NCBI GenBank assembly: GCA_934462705.1
Contig: CAKSIH010000004.1
Location: forward strand, 1-64,000
DNA from: an uncultured Eubacteriales bacterium
GTDB lineage: Bacteria; Bacillota; Clostridia; Oscillospirales; Acutalibacteraceae
Direction of reading: 5' to 3'
DNA: 64,000 nucleotides
Of this stretch, positions 33,759 to 42,112 are shown one piece after another (position 1 is the stretch's first letter; every line of letters starts with the position of its first letter). The notes beneath the pieces were generated by a model that was not told where the DNA came from, made no database searches, and was given only the letters and a program-made list of their open reading frames with translations. Position numbers and translations under genes: made by a program.

Positions 33759-35837
33759 TTATTCCGATTTCGTTCTAGCCGAAATAATTGACTCAGAAAC
33801 TGACTTTGGAACCTCTGCATAGTGACTTGGTTCCATAGTATATTGTCCTCTTCCCTGGGTCTTGGAACGCATATCTGTAGCGTAGCCAAACATCTCAGAC
33901 AGTGGAACCATAGCATTAATCCTTTGAGCGCCGGAAACTGCTTCCATTCCTTGAATCATTCCACGGCGTGAGTTAACATCTCCAATAACATCACCCATGT
34001 ATTCTTCAGGAACAGTTACGCAAACTTTCATAATTGGCTCAAGAAGTACAGGATCAGCTTTTCTCATAGCCTCTTTAAATGCCATTGAACCGGCAATTTT
34101 AAAGGCCATTTCTGAAGAGTCAACTTCATGATAAGATCCATCATACAATGTTACCTTAACGTCAACAACATTGTATCCAGCAAGAACACCTGAAAGCATT
34201 GCCCCTCTTATACCTTGGTCAACAGCCGGAATGTATTCCTTTGGAATAGCTCCTCCAACAATTGAATTCACAAACTCGTAACCCTTAGTTGGATTTGGCT
34301 CAATCTTAATCTTAACATGTCCATATTGTCCACGTCCACCCGATTGTCTTGCATATTTGTTGTCAACATCAGCAGTTTTTCTGATTGTTTCTTTATATGC
34401 AACTTGAGGCTTACCAACATTTGCTTCAACCTTGAATTCACGAAGAAGTCTATCAACAATAATCTCAAGATGAAGTTCACCCATTCCGGCAATGATGGTT
34501 TGTCCTGTTTCTTCATCAGTGTAAGCCTTAAAAGTTGGGTCTTCTTCTGCAAGTTTTGCAAGTGCTATGCCCATCTTCTCTTGGCCTGCTTTGGTTTTAG
34601 GTTCAATTGCAACTCTAATAACCGGTTCCGGAAATTCCATAGACTCAAGTATAATTGGCGCTTTCTCTGTGCAAAGAGTATCTCCTGTTGTAGTATTTTT
34701 AAGTCCTACTGCTGCTGCTATATCACCTGCATAAACGGTTTCTATATCCTGACGGTGGTTAGCATGCATTTGAAGAATTCTTCCTAAACGCTCATTGTTA
34801 TCTTTAGTAGAGTTGTATACAGTGGAACCTGCATTTACAACACCTGAATATACTCTAAAGAAGCAAAGTTTTCCTACAAATGGGTCTGTTGCTATTTTAA
34901 ATGCCAATGCTGCAAATGGCTCTTCATCAGAAGATTTGCGCTCCTCTTCCTCTTCCGTTTCTGGGTTTACACCCTTAATTGCAGGAACGTCAGTTGGAGC
35001 CGGCATATAATCAATTATTGCATCAAGTAACTTTTGAACTCCCTTGTTACGATAAGATGTTCCGCAAACAACAGGAACCATATCATTTGCAAGGGTTGCC
35101 TTCCTTATGCAATTTTTAATTTCTTCCTCTGTTAAAGTTTCTCCCTCTAAATACTTTTCAAAGAGAGCTTCATCTTGCTCTGCAACATGCTCGAGCATTT
35201 CAGTGTGATATTTCTCAGCCAGTTCCTTCATGTCTTCAGGAATCTCTTCTACTCTAATGTCCTTTCCAAGGTCATCATAGTAAACATAAGCCTTCATCTC
35301 AACTAAGTCAATAATACCCTTAAAGGTATCCTCAGCTCCTATTGGAAGCTGAATTGGCACAGCATTACATTTTAGGCGATCTTTCATCATTTTTACAACA
35401 TTATAAAAATCTGCACCCATAATGTCCATCTTGTTAACATACACCATGCGAGGTACTCCATACTTGTCAGCTTGACGCCAAACAGTTTCGGACTGTGGCT
35501 CAACGCCTCCTTTTGCACATAGTACAGTCACGGATCCATCAAGAACCCTGAGTGAACGCTCAACTTCAACCGTAAAATCAACGTGACCTGGAGTATCTAT
35601 AATGTTAATACGATGGTTTTTCCAAAAGCAAGTTGTTGCAGCAGAAGTTATTGTAATTCCTCTTTCCTGCTCTTGAGCCATCCAGTCCATAGTCGCAGCA
35701 CCATCGTGGGTTTCGCCTATTTTATGATTTACACCTGTGTAAAACAGTATACGCTCTGTTGTAGTCGTCTTACCCGCATCTATGTGCGCCATAATTCCAA
35801 TATTCCTTGTTAAATCAAGTGATACTTGTCTTGCCAT
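33759..35837 (-). CDS. fusA: Translation elongation factor G
   Basis: Ribosomal translocase GTPase. AHIDAGKTTTTERIL (P-loop), DTPGHVDFT (G3), NKMD (G4), then domains II-V ending in the RGQYTMEPSHY region. 692 residues, full length. The ribosome binding site AAGGAGAG lies between it and the upstream unrecognised gene, whose stop is only 28 bases away. In most bacteria fusA directly follows rpsG; here two extra genes intervene. Confidence 0.98.
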   Translation of the reverse strand: MARQVSLDLTRNIGIMAHIDAGKTTTTERILFYTGVNHKIGETHDGAATMDWMAQEQERGITITSAATTCFWKNHRINIIDTPGHVDFTVEVERSLRVLDGSVTVLCAKGGVEPQSETVWRQADKYGVPRMVYVNKMDIMGADFYNVVKMMKDRLKCNAVPIQLPIGAEDTFKGIIDLVEMKAYVYYDDLGKDIRVEEIPEDMKELAEKYHTEMLEHVAEQDEALFEKYLEGETLTEEEIKNCIRKATLANDMVPVVCGTSYRNKGVQKLLDAIIDYMPAPTDVPAIKGVNPETEEEEERKSSDEEPFAALAFKIATDPFVGKLCFFRVYSGVVNAGSTVYNSTKDNNERLGRILQMHANHRQDIETVYAGDIAAAVGLKNTTTGDTLCTEKAPIILESMEFPEPVIRVAIEPKTKAGQEKMGIALAKLAEEDPTFKAYTDEETGQTIIAGMGELHLEIIVDRLLREFKVEANVGKPQVAYKETIRKTADVDNKYARQSGGRGQYGHVKIKIEPNPTKGYEFVNSIVGGAIPKEYIPAVDQGIRGAMLSGVLAGYNVVDVKVTLYDGSYHEVDSSEMAFKIAGSMAFKEAMRKADPVLLEPIMKVCVTVPEEYMGDVIGDVNSRRGMIQGMEAVSGAQRINAMVPLSEMFGYATDMRSKTQGRGQYTMEPSHYAEVPKSVSESIISARTKSE

Positions 35838-35865
35838 ACGCTAAACTCTCTCCTTTCTTAAAAAA

Positions 35866-36546
35866 TTAATAATAAACATACTTATCCAATACATTTCTAC
35901 AAGCATCCACAAGTTCTCCCTCAAACTGAAGTTCACCTGCAGCATTATAAATAGCAACCTCACGTTCTAAAGCCAATGAATCAATTTCCTTCGCAACATA
36001 AATCAATCTCCCTAAGGTGACTTTTGATCTTAAATCTATTAATCCTTCATCTTCGGGGGAATTTTCAGCAGAGCGTTTTTGTGGTATTGGCTTTAAATAT
36101 GTCTTGTTATACTTATATAAAATATTTCTTGCACAATTAATTATTTTCTTTTCCACCTCAGGCATCACAATAATCGTGCTATTATATTCAGCCTGTCGCT
36201 CACGCATACGCTTCTTAAAGTCCTTACTTTTAGAATTAGTGTAATAAGGATCTCCTATTTCCCATACATTTAAAAGCCCTAATGATACAGAACGATCTAG
36301 CATCCTTTGATATTTCCATTCTTCCATATCTTCAAAATATTCATGATCATCTGTCTTATTACTGAAAGTACGACAACCATATATAGTATGTTGAAATGGA
36401 AGTTCTCCGCTATCGACCGGTGCGGGAGTGCTTTCCATAGGCTCTCCAACACTGTCGAAAGCCTGCACATAAGATGTACAAGAAATAAATAACATCAAAA
36501 ATATTATTGCATATGCTTTAAATAGTTTACCACCAGTAAAATGCAA
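35866..36546 (-). CDS. Unrecognised secreted protein X2, in the str operon
   Basis: About 226 residues if translation starts at the TTG at 36546; the open frame runs up to a GTG at 36723. No start has a clear ribosome binding site. I favour 36546 because a signal sequence follows at once (hydrophobic run AIIFLMLFIS, then VQA as a likely cleavage site; FISC is a weak lipobox alternative) and because the sequence upstream is decayed rpsG. The mature part is polar. It is a paralogue of X1 at 36756-37394: both share a STI/DTIV-x-E-K/R-IIN segment and end in VLD(K/R)Y(V/L)YY. Function unknown. Confidence 0.6.
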   Translation of the reverse strand: MHFTGGKLFKAYAIIFLMLFISCTSYVQAFDSVGEPMESTPAPVDSGELPFQHTIYGCRTFSNKTDDHEYFEDMEEWKYQRMLDRSVSLGLLNVWEIGDPYYTNSKSKDFKKRMRERQAEYNSTIIVMPEVEKKIINCARNILYKYNKTYLKPIPQKRSAENSPEDEGLIDLRSKVTLGRLIYVAKEIDSLALEREVAIYNAAGELQFEGELVDACRNVLDKYVYY

Positions 36547-36723
36547 AAGCTTTGATATCTGTATACATTTTATTTTAGGTACCAAGCTTTTTAATTGTAT
36601 CGTTTGCCTTGCTAAACGTATCAAAATATATTCTCGCTCATTTCTATTTAAATTTTCGCTCAAAATATAACTTGATTTACTACCATCTTGTGATTTATCA
36701 CTTTTTACCTGTAGCCAAAGCAC
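36527..36723 (-). pseudogene. Decayed duplicate of the rpsG 3' end
   Basis: Read in the rpsG frame, the last codons give KAFAFYWW-stop (stop at 36527-36529), against KAFAHYRW-stop in real rpsG. Further up, NEREY, RLAR and QLK echo SERTM, RLAG and AVKK of S7 after small insertions and frame changes. Adjacent DNA on both sides of the stop also matches. The stop-to-stop distance of 812 bases gives the size of a tandem duplication carrying rpsG 3' end plus one secreted-protein gene. Confidence 0.72.
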
Positions 36724-36755
36724 AATATGTTTTTTATAACTTTGACATTTTAGCC

Positions 36756-37394
36756 TTAATAATACAGGTATCGATCTAAAACATACATAGTCTTACACCT
36801 AATTATTTCGTTAAGATCCTCGTTATATTTAACGTTTGCTGCAAGTTTAAGAAAACTTTCAAGCGTAACCGGATCATTCGATGCATAAGCTTCAGCATAT
36901 TCAGCACTCATAAATACTATAGTTAATGCAAAATTTATAATTTGACGTTCTTGATCTGAAAGTTCTACAATTGTGTCTCTATATTTTTCATATGTTACTT
37001 TGCGAAATCTCCCATAGCGAATGTCATTAGTATAGGTATCTTGATTAAAGTTGTTATAATCAACAGGAGTCCCAACCGCTTTGGCATTTATAAGGGGTAA
37101 CGGTCTTCTCCGCAAAGAATCCATCCACCTTTGATCAAATTCATCTTCCTGATAAATATCATACCTTTGAGACTGCTCAACATTGCTAGGAAATTGGGGG
37201 GCTTTCATGGGTACAACTTTATCTGATTTAGGCAAAGCTGTAGCTGTGCTTGAAGCCCTGGAGCCCCCACCCGCAAAAGTTAAGATAGGCGATATGCTTG
37301 CCAAAATTAACGATGTGACTAATACATTTTTTAAAAGTTTACCAACGGTAATGTGCGAAAGCTTTGTTAGCTTCTGCCATTTTATGTGTATCAT
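36756..37394 (-). CDS. Unrecognised secreted protein X1, overlapping rpsG in the str operon
   Basis: About 212 residues from the ATG at 37394, which lies inside rpsG in another frame; the true start is uncertain, since no ATG, GTG or TTG occurs between the rpsG stop and the hydrophobic core. The signal sequence is VLVTSLILASISPILTFA, followed by a Ser/Ala/Pro-rich linker and a charged globular part with no cysteine beyond one near the C-terminus. Paralogue of X2. Cotranscription with rpsL-rpsG and fusA-tuf implies high expression unless translation is weak. I recognise no family. Confidence 0.6.
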   Translation of the reverse strand: MIHIKWQKLTKLSHITVGKLLKNVLVTSLILASISPILTFAGGGSRASSTATALPKSDKVVPMKAPQFPSNVEQSQRYDIYQEDEFDQRWMDSLRRRPLPLINAKAVGTPVDYNNFNQDTYTNDIRYGRFRKVTYEKYRDTIVELSDQERQIINFALTIVFMSAEYAEAYASNDPVTLESFLKLAANVKYNEDLNEIIRCKTMYVLDRYLYY

Positions 37395-37809
37395 CGCGCT
37401 TTTTAACTGCTCCACCTGTCTCATTGACAGCATCAAGAATCTCACCTGCTAGTCTTTCTCTCATTGTTCTCTCTGATCTCTGCCTTGAATAATTGGTCAA
37501 CCAACGTAAACCTAAAGTTTGGCGTCTTTCAGGACGAACCTCCATAGGTACTTGATATGTTGCACCACCTACACGGCGAGCTTTTACCTCTAAAACAGGC
37601 ATAATGTTTTCCATTGCCTGTTCAAAAACTTCTAGTGGATCCTTTCCTGATTTATCTCTTATGATGTCAAACGCACCATAAACTATCTTTTGGGATACAC
37701 CACGTTTACCGTCATACATAACATTATTTATTAAACGAGTTACTAGTTTTGAATTATAAACTGGGTCACACAAAACATCACGTTTTGCAATAGAGCCTCT
37801 TCTTGGCAC
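37339..37809 (-). CDS. rpsG: 30S ribosomal protein S7
   Basis: Primary 16S rRNA-binding protein that nucleates the 30S head. Starts PRRGSIAKRDV after GTG at 37809 with GGAGGG upstream; RRVGGATYQVP and RWLTNYSRQR are conserved. 156 residues, standard. The open frame continues 32 codons upstream without a ribosome binding site. Follows rpsL in the str operon. Confidence 0.97.
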   Translation of the reverse strand: MPRRGSIAKRDVLCDPVYNSKLVTRLINNVMYDGKRGVSQKIVYGAFDIIRDKSGKDPLEVFEQAMENIMPVLEVKARRVGGATYQVPMEVRPERRQTLGLRWLTNYSRQRSERTMRERLAGEILDAVNETGGAVKKRDDTHKMAEANKAFAHYRW

Positions 37810-37951
37810 TTTTCTTCCCTCCTTCACAGTAATGATATCATAGGTACTCGAAAGCGACAACTCCCGTAGGCCAATACAGAGGCGTTTATATAAACACTTC
37901 TGCATAGCTTACCTGCTTTTTTTTGCAGTAGTTAAGGTTTTGTCATTTTCT

Positions 37952-38380
37952 TTACTTCTTAGTTGCGCCTGCCTTAGGACGCTTTGCACCGTACTTTGAA
38001 CGGGCTTGCATACGCTTTGCTACACCTTGAGCATCAAGGGTTCCTCTTACAATGTGGTAACGCACACCAGGTAAGTCCTTTACACGTCCTCCACGAATAA
38101 GAACAACGCTGTGCTCTTGTAGGTTGTGGCCTTCACCCGGAATGTATGAGCTAACTTCAATTCCGTTCGATAGCCTTACCCTGGCAATTTTTCTAAGCGC
38201 TGAGTTAGGTTTTTTAGGAGTGGCAGTCTTAACAGCTGTACAAACACCACGTTTTTGTGGCGATGTTTGATCGATAGCTTCACGTTTCTTCGAATTCCAT
38301 CCCTTTAAAAGAGCCGGGGCTTTAGCCTTTTTCTCTGAAACTTCTCTACCCTTCCTTACTAACTGGTTAAAGGTTGGCAT
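37952..38380 (-). CDS. rpsL: 30S ribosomal protein S12
   Basis: Decoding-centre protein. MPTFNQLVRKGR at the start and TPKKPNSALRK (the loop where streptomycin resistance mutations occur; the wild-type Lys is present). 142 residues from the ATG at 38380 with GAGGAGGTG; the C-terminal Lys-rich tail is normal for Firmicutes. Confidence 0.97.
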   Translation of the reverse strand: MPTFNQLVRKGREVSEKKAKAPALLKGWNSKKREAIDQTSPQKRGVCTAVKTATPKKPNSALRKIARVRLSNGIEVSSYIPGEGHNLQEHSVVLIRGGRVKDLPGVRYHIVRGTLDAQGVAKRMQARSKYGAKRPKAGATKK

Positions 38381-38527
38381 ATTACACCTCCTCATTAAAA
38401 AGTTATATGTTAAAGACCTTTTTATTATTGGCCTTATAACCAAAATTTAATCAATTGTTGAGGAATTATCGGCAGATAAAATTATATATTTTACCTGCGC
38501 AACTAATTCTACCAATTTGTTATTATA

Positions 38528-41500
38528 TCACAGGGGAACTTCCTCTGTCAAGTCTTCCATGTGATCTTCTTCCTCTTCAGGTTCGCAAACTTTTTCAAGC
38601 TCAACATCACTGTATCTATGCATTCCCGTACCTGCCGGAACAAGTTTTCCTATAATTACATTTTCCTTAAGTCCAATGAGTGGGTCAACCTTGCCTTTAA
38701 TGGCTGCATCAGTGAGTACCCTTGTCGTCTCTTGGAACGACGCTGCTGATAAAAAGGAATCCGTCGCTAAAGAGGCCTTGGTAATCCCAAGCAACATCGG
38801 TGTACATGTTGCCTCCATTAGTCCTTCCTCGCCATTTCCTATTCTTTCTCTTATCTCTTTGTTTTCAGCCTCATATTCTGATTTATCAACAAGTGAACTC
38901 GGTAAAAGCCTTGTATCACCTTGATCTTTAACTCTTACCTTTCTCATCATTTGTCTAACTATTACTTCTATGTGTTTATCGTTAATGTCAACACCTTGCA
39001 TACGATAAACTCTTTGCACCTCTTGAATTAAATAATCTTGAACTGCATTAACGCCGCTAATAGCTAAAACATCATGCGGATTGACTGAACCTTCTGTAAG
39101 CCTTTCTCCTGCTTCAATATTCTGGCCCTCTGTTACTCTAAGCCTGGAGCCAAATGGAATGAGGTAAGATACCTGTTCCCCTGTTTCTTTATTATATATA
39201 ACTATATGGCGATTTTTCTTTATTTCTTCAAACTTTACTACTCCGGAAATCTCACTTATGATAGCCAAATGTTTCGGTTTTCTGCTTTCAAAAAGCTCCT
39301 CAACACGAGGCAAACCTTGAGTAATATCTTCTGCACTAGCTACACCACCTGTATGGAATGTTCTCATCGTAAGCTGCGTTCCAGGCTCTCCTATAGACTG
39401 TGCTGCTATAATTCCTACAGCTTCGCCGACTGTAACCGGCATTCCGTTTGCAAGGTTTGCTCCGTAACATTTTTTACATACTCCATGTCTTGCTTTACAG
39501 TTAAGTATAGATCTTATGTCTATTTTTTCTACTCCGGAATTTACAATTATGCTCGCATCTGTGTCATCCATCATCTTATCCTTAGAAACAAGCACTTCAC
39601 CTGTTGCTTCATCAATAAAATCATGACATAAATAACGACCAATCAAACGCTCATGCAAGCTCTCAATGGATTCTTTTCCGTCTTTAATTTCAAATACTGT
39701 GATACCTTCCTCGGTTCCACAATCATCTTCTCTTATAATAACTTCTTGTGAAACATCAACCAAACGCCTTGTCAAATAACCTGAGTCTGCTGTACGAAGA
39801 GCTGTATCTGCAAGGCCTTTTCTTGCACCACGCGACGAAATAAAATATTCCAAAATGTTTAGACCCTCACGATAATTTGCACGAATAGGAACCTCAATTG
39901 TCTTTCCAGATGTATTTGCAATAAGACCACGCATACCTGCAAGCTGACGAATTTGGCTCATAGAACCACGAGCACCTGAATCTGCCATCATAAAAATCGG
40001 ATTATATCTATCAAGATTTTCCTGAAGAGCCTTTGTTACGCCATTTGTTGCCTTATCCCAGATTTTAAGAACATGCGATTCTCTTTCTTCATTAGAAATA
40101 AGTCCTCTCTTAAATTGACGTGAAATTTTTTCTATTTGCTCTTCAGCATCTGCTATAATTTCCTTCTTTGCTGGAGGTATAACAGCATCGCAAACTGCTA
40201 CCGTTATTGCCCCCTTAGTTGAGTACTTAAATCCTTGCGCTTTTACATTATCAAGTACTTCCGAGGACCTTTGTGCACCGTGTACCTTTATGCACCTGTC
40301 TATTATTTGTTGAATTTGCTTTTTGCCAACTAAGAAGTCTATCTCCAGTTTCAAATAATCTTCCGGCTTAGACCTCTCTACAAAGCCTAAGTCTTGCGGA
40401 ATTTGCTGATTAAATATTATTTTTCCTACTGTAGTTTCAATTATGCCTGTTATTGGCTGTCCATCTACTTCTACAGTCCTTCTGACTTTTATTCTAGCAT
40501 GCAAGCTTATATCTTTGGCATCATATGCCATTAAGGCTTCGTTAAAATCTCTAAATGCTTTGCCCTCACCAGGCTCGCCTTCTTTATCTAAAGTCAAATA
40601 ATATGAACCCAAAACCATATCTTGCGTTGGAACCGCAACAGGTCGCCCATCTGACGGCTTTAATAAGTTTCCAGCTGCAAGCATTAAAAACCTTGCTTCA
40701 GCCTGAGCTTCCGCTGAAAGAGGCACGTGCACTGCCATCTGATCTCCGTCAAAGTCCGCATTGTAAGCTGTACATACAAGTGGATGCAATTTTAAAGCTC
40801 TACCTTCAACAAGCACTGGCTCAAAAGCCTGTATTCCCAGCCTATGAAGTGTCGGCGCACGGTTAAGGAGTACTGGATGCCCCTTTATAACTGTTTCCAA
40901 TGCATCCCAAACTTCGGATCTTGCCCTGTCAACTGCTTTTCTTGCCGATTTTATATTATTGGATACTCCAATTTCAACAAGTCTTTTCATTACAAACGGC
41001 TTAAACAGTTCTAATGCCATCTCTTTAGGTAAGCCGCATTGATACATCTTAAGTTCCGGCCCAACCACTATAACCGAACGGCCTGAATAATCAACACGTT
41101 TACCTAAAAGATTTTGCCTAAATCGGCCTTGCTTTCCTTTAAGCATATCGGACAGCGATTTTAACGGTCTATTATTTGGGCCTGTAACTGGTCTTCCTCT
41201 TCTTCCGTTATCTATAAGTGCATCTACAGCTTCTTGAAGCATTCTTTTTTCATTTCTGATGATAATATCAGGAGCACCAAGCTCCAAAAGCCTTTTTAAG
41301 CGGTTATTTCTATTTATAACTCTTCTATACAGATCGTTCAAATCGGATGTTGCAAACCTACCTCCATCTAACTGGACCATAGGCCTTATATCTGGCGGGA
41401 TCACAGGAACTACATCCAGTATCATCCATTCCGGTCTGTTGCCGGACACCTTAAAGGATTCTACAACTTCTATTCTTTTTAAAAGTCTAACTCTTTTTTG

Positions 41501-42100
41501 TCCAGAAGCTGTTTCAAGTTCCTCCTTCAGTTCAGCTGAAAGCTTTTCCAAATCTATTTCTTCAAGAAGTTTCTTAATTGCTTCTGCACCCATAAGCGCT
41601 TCAAAGTCATCCTCGTACTTCTCTTGTAAATCGCGATATTCCCTTTCTGTTAAAAATTGATATTTAACAAGCTCCTTAGCTTTTCCAGGATCTGTAACAA
41701 TATAAAGAGCAAAATACAACACTTTTTCGAGCATTCTTGGAGAAATATCCAAAATTAAACCCATTTTAGAAGGAATACCCTTAAAATACCAAATATGAGA
41801 TACCGGAGCTGCCAATTCTATATGCCCCATTCTCTCTCTTCTAACCTTTGAACGTGTTACTTCTACTCCGCAACGATCACAAATCTTTCCCTTATAGCGT
41901 ATCCTTTTATATTTTCCGCAGTGACATTCCCAGTCTTTTTGCGGTCCGAATATCCTTTCACAAAAAAGTCCGTCCCTTTCTGGTTTAAGCGTTCTGTAAT
42001 TGATCGTTTCCGGCTTTTTAACTTCACCATACGACCATTCTCTTATCTGATCGGGAGAAGCAAGTCCTATTTTTATAGATTCAAATGTATTAAATTCCAC
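38528..42100 (-). CDS. rpoC: RNA polymerase beta-prime subunit
   Basis: 1190 residues. Zinc finger CHCGKYKRIRYKGKICDRC near the N-terminus (about residues 59-77), catalytic NADFDGDQM (three Mg-binding Asp, about 455), trigger loop and a second Cys group in CKARHGVCKKCYG. Firmicutes length without the large proteobacterial insertions. Acidic C-terminal tail. Follows rpoB by 12 bases; no L7Ae-like rplGB gene sits between rpoC and rpsL. Confidence 0.98.
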   Translation of the reverse strand: MEFNTFESIKIGLASPDQIREWSYGEVKKPETINYRTLKPERDGLFCERIFGPQKDWECHCGKYKRIRYKGKICDRCGVEVTRSKVRRERMGHIELAAPVSHIWYFKGIPSKMGLILDISPRMLEKVLYFALYIVTDPGKAKELVKYQFLTEREYRDLQEKYEDDFEALMGAEAIKKLLEEIDLEKLSAELKEELETASGQKRVRLLKRIEVVESFKVSGNRPEWMILDVVPVIPPDIRPMVQLDGGRFATSDLNDLYRRVINRNNRLKRLLELGAPDIIIRNEKRMLQEAVDALIDNGRRGRPVTGPNNRPLKSLSDMLKGKQGRFRQNLLGKRVDYSGRSVIVVGPELKMYQCGLPKEMALELFKPFVMKRLVEIGVSNNIKSARKAVDRARSEVWDALETVIKGHPVLLNRAPTLHRLGIQAFEPVLVEGRALKLHPLVCTAYNADFDGDQMAVHVPLSAEAQAEARFLMLAAGNLLKPSDGRPVAVPTQDMVLGSYYLTLDKEGEPGEGKAFRDFNEALMAYDAKDISLHARIKVRRTVEVDGQPITGIIETTVGKIIFNQQIPQDLGFVERSKPEDYLKLEIDFLVGKKQIQQIIDRCIKVHGAQRSSEVLDNVKAQGFKYSTKGAITVAVCDAVIPPAKKEIIADAEEQIEKISRQFKRGLISNEERESHVLKIWDKATNGVTKALQENLDRYNPIFMMADSGARGSMSQIRQLAGMRGLIANTSGKTIEVPIRANYREGLNILEYFISSRGARKGLADTALRTADSGYLTRRLVDVSQEVIIREDDCGTEEGITVFEIKDGKESIESLHERLIGRYLCHDFIDEATGEVLVSKDKMMDDTDASIIVNSGVEKIDIRSILNCKARHGVCKKCYGANLANGMPVTVGEAVGIIAAQSIGEPGTQLTMRTFHTGGVASAEDITQGLPRVEELFESRKPKHLAIISEISGVVKFEEIKKNRHIVIYNKETGEQVSYLIPFGSRLRVTEGQNIEAGERLTEGSVNPHDVLAISGVNAVQDYLIQEVQRVYRMQGVDINDKHIEVIVRQMMRKVRVKDQGDTRLLPSSLVDKSEYEAENKEIRERIGNGEEGLMEATCTPMLLGITKASLATDSFLSAASFQETTRVLTDAAIKGKVDPLIGLKENVIIGKLVPAGTGMHRYSDVELEKVCEPEEEEDHMEDLTEEVPL

Positions 42101-42112
42101 GATTTTACCCCC

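Noticed and set aside
38381..38527. Terminator or separate promoter between rpoC and rpsL
   Set aside because: No convincing stem with T tract and no -35/-10 pair with correct spacing; rpsL is treated as continuing the rpoB-rpoC transcript or using a promoter I cannot recognise.
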